The notes under the pieces are model-generated. The model worked only from the letters and a program-made list of their open reading frames with translations, was not told the DNA's origin and did not search any database. Shown here one piece after another: positions 32,701 to 34,261 of a DNA stretch of 34,261 bases. Positions within the stretch are counted from its first letter, which is position 1; every line of letters starts with the position of its first letter. Both the position numbers and the translations under genes were made by a program. The DNA is from Lachnospiraceae bacterium (lineage in GTDB: Bacteria; Bacillota; Clostridia; Lachnospirales; Lachnospiraceae): assembly GCA_030526405.1 (NCBI GenBank), contig JAUNCZ010000034.1:1-34261 (forward strand). The letters run 5' to 3'.

Positions 32701-34018
32701 CGTTGTCAACAGTCTGCTGCTTGATCTTGATGCACTTCATATCCTGCCCACCGATATCCAGGATACAGTCCACCTCCGGATCAAAGAAGGCAGCAGCTGT
32801 ATAGTGAGCGATGGTCTCTACCTCGCCCTCATCCAGCATCAGTGCTGATTTGATCAGTGCCTCACCGTAGCCGGTGGAGCAGGAGTAGGCGATGGTAGCA
32901 GTCTCAGGAAGCTGGTCGTAGATTTCCTGCATGGCACGGATAGAGGTGGCCAGAGGACTACCGTTGTTGTTGGAGTAGAAGGAATAGAGCAGGCTTCCGT
33001 CCTCGCTGACAAGGGCAGCCTTGGTGGTGGTAGAGCCGGCATCGATTCCAAGAAAGCAGTTTCCGGAATAGGTGGAAAGATCTGCTTTTTTTACATTGTT
33101 TTCCTTCTGACGGTCCAGAAACTGATCGTATTCCTCCCGGGTGCTGAACAGAGGTTCCATTCGGGCAGATTCAGAGGACATCTTTACACGGTCCTCCAGT
33201 CGGTTTTTCAGGGCCTCAAGGGAAAATGTGGTCTCCTCAGAGGCATTCATGGCAGAGCCAATGGCCGCAAAAAGATGGGAGTTTTCCGGTATAATGCGAT
33301 GCTCCTCGTCCAGATTAAGAGTACGGATAAAGCACTCACGAAGCTCAGACAGAAAATGAAGAGGACCTCCAAGGAAAGCCACATGACCACGGATGGGTTT
33401 TCCGCAGGCAAGTCCGGAGATGGTCTGGTTCACAACCGCCTGGAAGATGGACACAGAAAGGTCCTCCTTTGTTGCACCGTCGTTGATCAGTGGCTGGATA
33501 TCTGTTTTTGCAAACACACCGCAGCGGGCTGCAATAGGATATACAGCTTTGTAGTTTTTTGCATATTCATTCAGACCTGTGGCATCTGTCTGCAGAAGAG
33601 AAGCCATCTGGTCAATAAAGGAACCGGTTCCTCCTGCACATACACCATTCATACGCTGCTCGATGGAACCACCCTCAAAGTAGATGATCTTGGCGTCTTC
33701 GCCGCCTAATTCGATGGCCACATCGGTTTTTGGAGCGTAATGCTGAAGGGCAGTGGACACAGCCACTACTTCCTGTACAAACGGAATTCCTAAATGTTTT
33801 GCCAGAGTAAGACCGCCGGAACCGGTGATTACCGGAGCCAGGTTCATCTCACCCAGTTTTGCATATGCTTTGTCCAGAAGATTAGCAAGGGTCTCCTGGA
33901 TATTTGCAAAATGGCGTTCATAATCGGAAAATAAAAGGTTCTTAGCCTTATTCAGGATAGCAACCTTTACGGTTGTAGATCCAATATCAATTCCAAGGGT
34001 ATAATTGTTTGCACTCAT
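29795..34018 (-). CDS. Giant acyl-CoA dehydratase activase-related protein (two ATPase domains plus dehydratase-like C-terminus)
   Basis: This 1407-residue protein combines two BadF/BcrA/HgdC-type ASKHA ATPase domains. The first (about 6-255) has LGIDIGSTT and cluster cysteines C127 (NGVCAGGTGSF) and C166 (ARCGVF). The second (about 322-580) has LGIDAGSTT, C446/C450 (NEACSSGCGSF) and C485. A cysteine-rich connector (C606, C609, C613, C632) follows, then a DUF2229-type activase-related domain (about 670-900) and a HgdB-like dehydratase-type region (about 1000-1400). HgdC-like activases use ATP to drive one electron onto a low-potential partner. Here activator and acceptor modules seem to share one chain. 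The family is widespread in anaerobic Firmicutes, but I know of no settled substrate. Double-cubane-cluster proteins are the closest characterised idea. ATAAGGAG precedes the ATG, and the gene is monocistronic. Confidence 0.85.
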   Translation of the reverse strand: MSANNYTLGIDIGSTTVKVAILNKAKNLLFSDYERHFANIQETLANLLDKAYAKLGEMNLAPVITGSGGLTLAKHLGIPFVQEVVAVSTALQHYAPKTDVAIELGGEDAKIIYFEGGSIEQRMNGVCAGGTGSFIDQMASLLQTDATGLNEYAKNYKAVYPIAARCGVFAKTDIQPLINDGATKEDLSVSIFQAVVNQTISGLACGKPIRGHVAFLGGPLHFLSELRECFIRTLNLDEEHRIIPENSHLFAAIGSAMNASEETTFSLEALKNRLEDRVKMSSESARMEPLFSTREEYDQFLDRQKENNVKKADLSTYSGNCFLGIDAGSTTTKAALVSEDGSLLYSFYSNNNGSPLATSIRAMQEIYDQLPETATIAYSCSTGYGEALIKSALMLDEGEVETIAHYTAAAFFDPEVDCILDIGGQDMKCIKIKQQTVDNVLLNEACSSGCGSFIETFAKSLNFSVQDFASEALFAENPIDLGTRCTVFMNSKVKQAQKEGATAADISAGLAYSVIKNALYKVIKVSDASELGSHIVVQGGTFYNDAVLRSFERIAGCNAIRPDIAGIMGAFGAALIARERYEGKDTCMLSIKDINCLEYTTRMTNCKGCTNNCRLTINKFSGGRQYISGNRCERGIGKEKNANKIPNLFEYKYQRLFDYASLTEEEAFRGTVGIPRVLNMYENYPLWHTFFTKLGYRVVLSPTSSRKIYELGIESIPSESECYPAKLAHGHITWLLRNDVKYIFYPCIPYEREEFKGAVNHYNCPIVTSYAENIKNNVEELNDPSVTFQNPFLALTSERILADELVKIFKDIPEKEVRNACHAGWVEMNSVREDMRRKGEETLKWMEETGHHGIVLAGRPYHIDPEIHHGIPDMIAAYNLAVLTEDSVSHLHDLERPLRVNDQWMYHTRLYAAANLAKVRDDLDIIQLNSFGCGLDAVTTDQVYDILEGSGKIYTCLKIDEVNNLGAARIRVRSLIAALRARDKKKEKRSIIPSSIKKALYTKEMKGVYTILAPQMSPIHFNILQPAFNTSGYNLEILQNDSKQAVDVGLKYVNNDACYPSLMVVGQIMDALLSGKYDLNKTAVMCTQTGGGCRASNYIGFIRRALKKAGMSQVPVISVNLSGLEENPGFKLDMQTALRAVYAVIFGDILMKCVYRMRPYEKVKGTTNRIHEKWENICIEFVSSPKISFRRFNQLCRTMIHDFDRIPVLDIKKPRVGIVGEILVKFLPAANNHLAELLEKEGAEAVCPDLIDFFMYSFYNANFKAKHLGGSKKTALLCNAGIKAIDTLRSAANREFAKSKHFTPSANVKDLAEYASPIVSVGNQTGEGWFLTGEMMELIHAGVENIVCTQPFGCLPNHIVGKGVIKAIRKEYPKANIVAIDFDPGASEVNQLNRIKLMLSTANKNLE

Positions 34019-34147
34019 GTGTTCTTCTCCTTATTATATTGGATAGAGTCAGCGCAGCCAAAAAACACTGAAAAATGATGAAAATCAGTCTGAAACAGCG
34101 TTTGGAAAGGCTGCAAATACCTTTTTTTACTTACTTAGCAACTTATT

Positions 34148-34176
34148 ATTATACGACAGCAAAAATCAGAAGACAA
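34148..34176 (-). promoter_or_regulatory. Promoter of the giant activase-type gene
   Basis: On the minus strand TTGTCT (34176-34171) and a perfect TATAAT (34153-34148) are 17 bases apart. The leader is about 120 bases. Upstream, CGTGG/CCACG arms near 34224-34246 form an inverted repeat that could be an operator. Nothing else is recognised in 34019-34261. Confidence 0.6.
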
Positions 34177-34261
34177 TCGAAAAAACGCACGGTATTTCTG
34201 AAAAAAAGGGTCAATCATTTTTCTCGTGGGATTGACGCGACCACGATATACACTTTCTAAG

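Noticed and set aside
31412..32848. Long plus-strand open frame (478 residues) opposite the giant activase-type gene
   Set aside because: It is a shadow frame of a well-supported gene with ATPase motifs; no motif is visible in it.
34075..34260. 61-residue plus-strand frame near the window end
   Set aside because: It is AT-rich with no ribosome site, and it overlaps the promoter and leader of the minus-strand gene.

Overview
The window reads as chromosomal DNA of a low-to-mid GC Firmicute, most like a gut Lachnospiraceae (class Clostridia). The reasons are the rimP-nusA-rnpM-ylxQ-infB-rbfA-nrnA-truB-ribF order, a complete ion-pumping Rnf operon, an RsmH paralogue, a 1407-residue 2-hydroxyacyl-CoA dehydratase activase-type protein, strong AAGGAGG ribosome sites and Rho-independent terminators. 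This placement rests on recognised families and gene order only; I could not run a search.

Layout. 1-3472: a small membrane-anchored coiled-coil protein, a dispersed hairpin repeat, an XRE-type helix-turn-helix fused to an AlaA-like aminotransferase, and a stand-alone atypical RsmH. 3600-12360: a respiratory block made of ResB and CcsA (System II cytochrome c assembly), RnfC, an RnfD-RnfG fusion, RnfE, RnfA and RnfB, then a five-haem NrfA nitrite reductase. 12361-13974 (minus strand): a PurF homologue that has lost its glutaminase nucleophile, followed at its 3' end by a strongly folded element. 14223-18754: greA, ftsH, then rimP and nusA behind a leader with a terminator-like hairpin. 18787-25298: rnpM, ylxQ, infB, rbfA, nrnA, truB, ribF. 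25322-29598: a YerC/TrpR-type regulator, hisH-hisF, ung and a MurJ/SpoVB-type flippase. 29795-34018 (minus strand): the giant activase-type protein with its own promoter.

How the parts fit. The most coherent system is resB-ccsA-rnf-nrfA. The cytochrome c ligation proteins that NrfA needs lie directly upstream of the electron pump, and NrfA lies directly downstream. No NrfH, NrfBCD or quinone gene is present in the window. The inference is that electrons pass from ferredoxin through Rnf, by the extracytoplasmic FMN domain of the RnfD-RnfG fusion, to an exported NrfA, so that nitrite ammonification is coupled to ion pumping. RibF further downstream makes FMN and FAD but is not evidently linked.

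Other points of interest are a three-copy covarying hairpin repeat, a four-way-junction candidate RNA after purF, a three-site operator around the XRE-AlaA promoter, and the Cys-less PurF. No tRNA, rRNA, CRISPR array or insertion sequence was seen.
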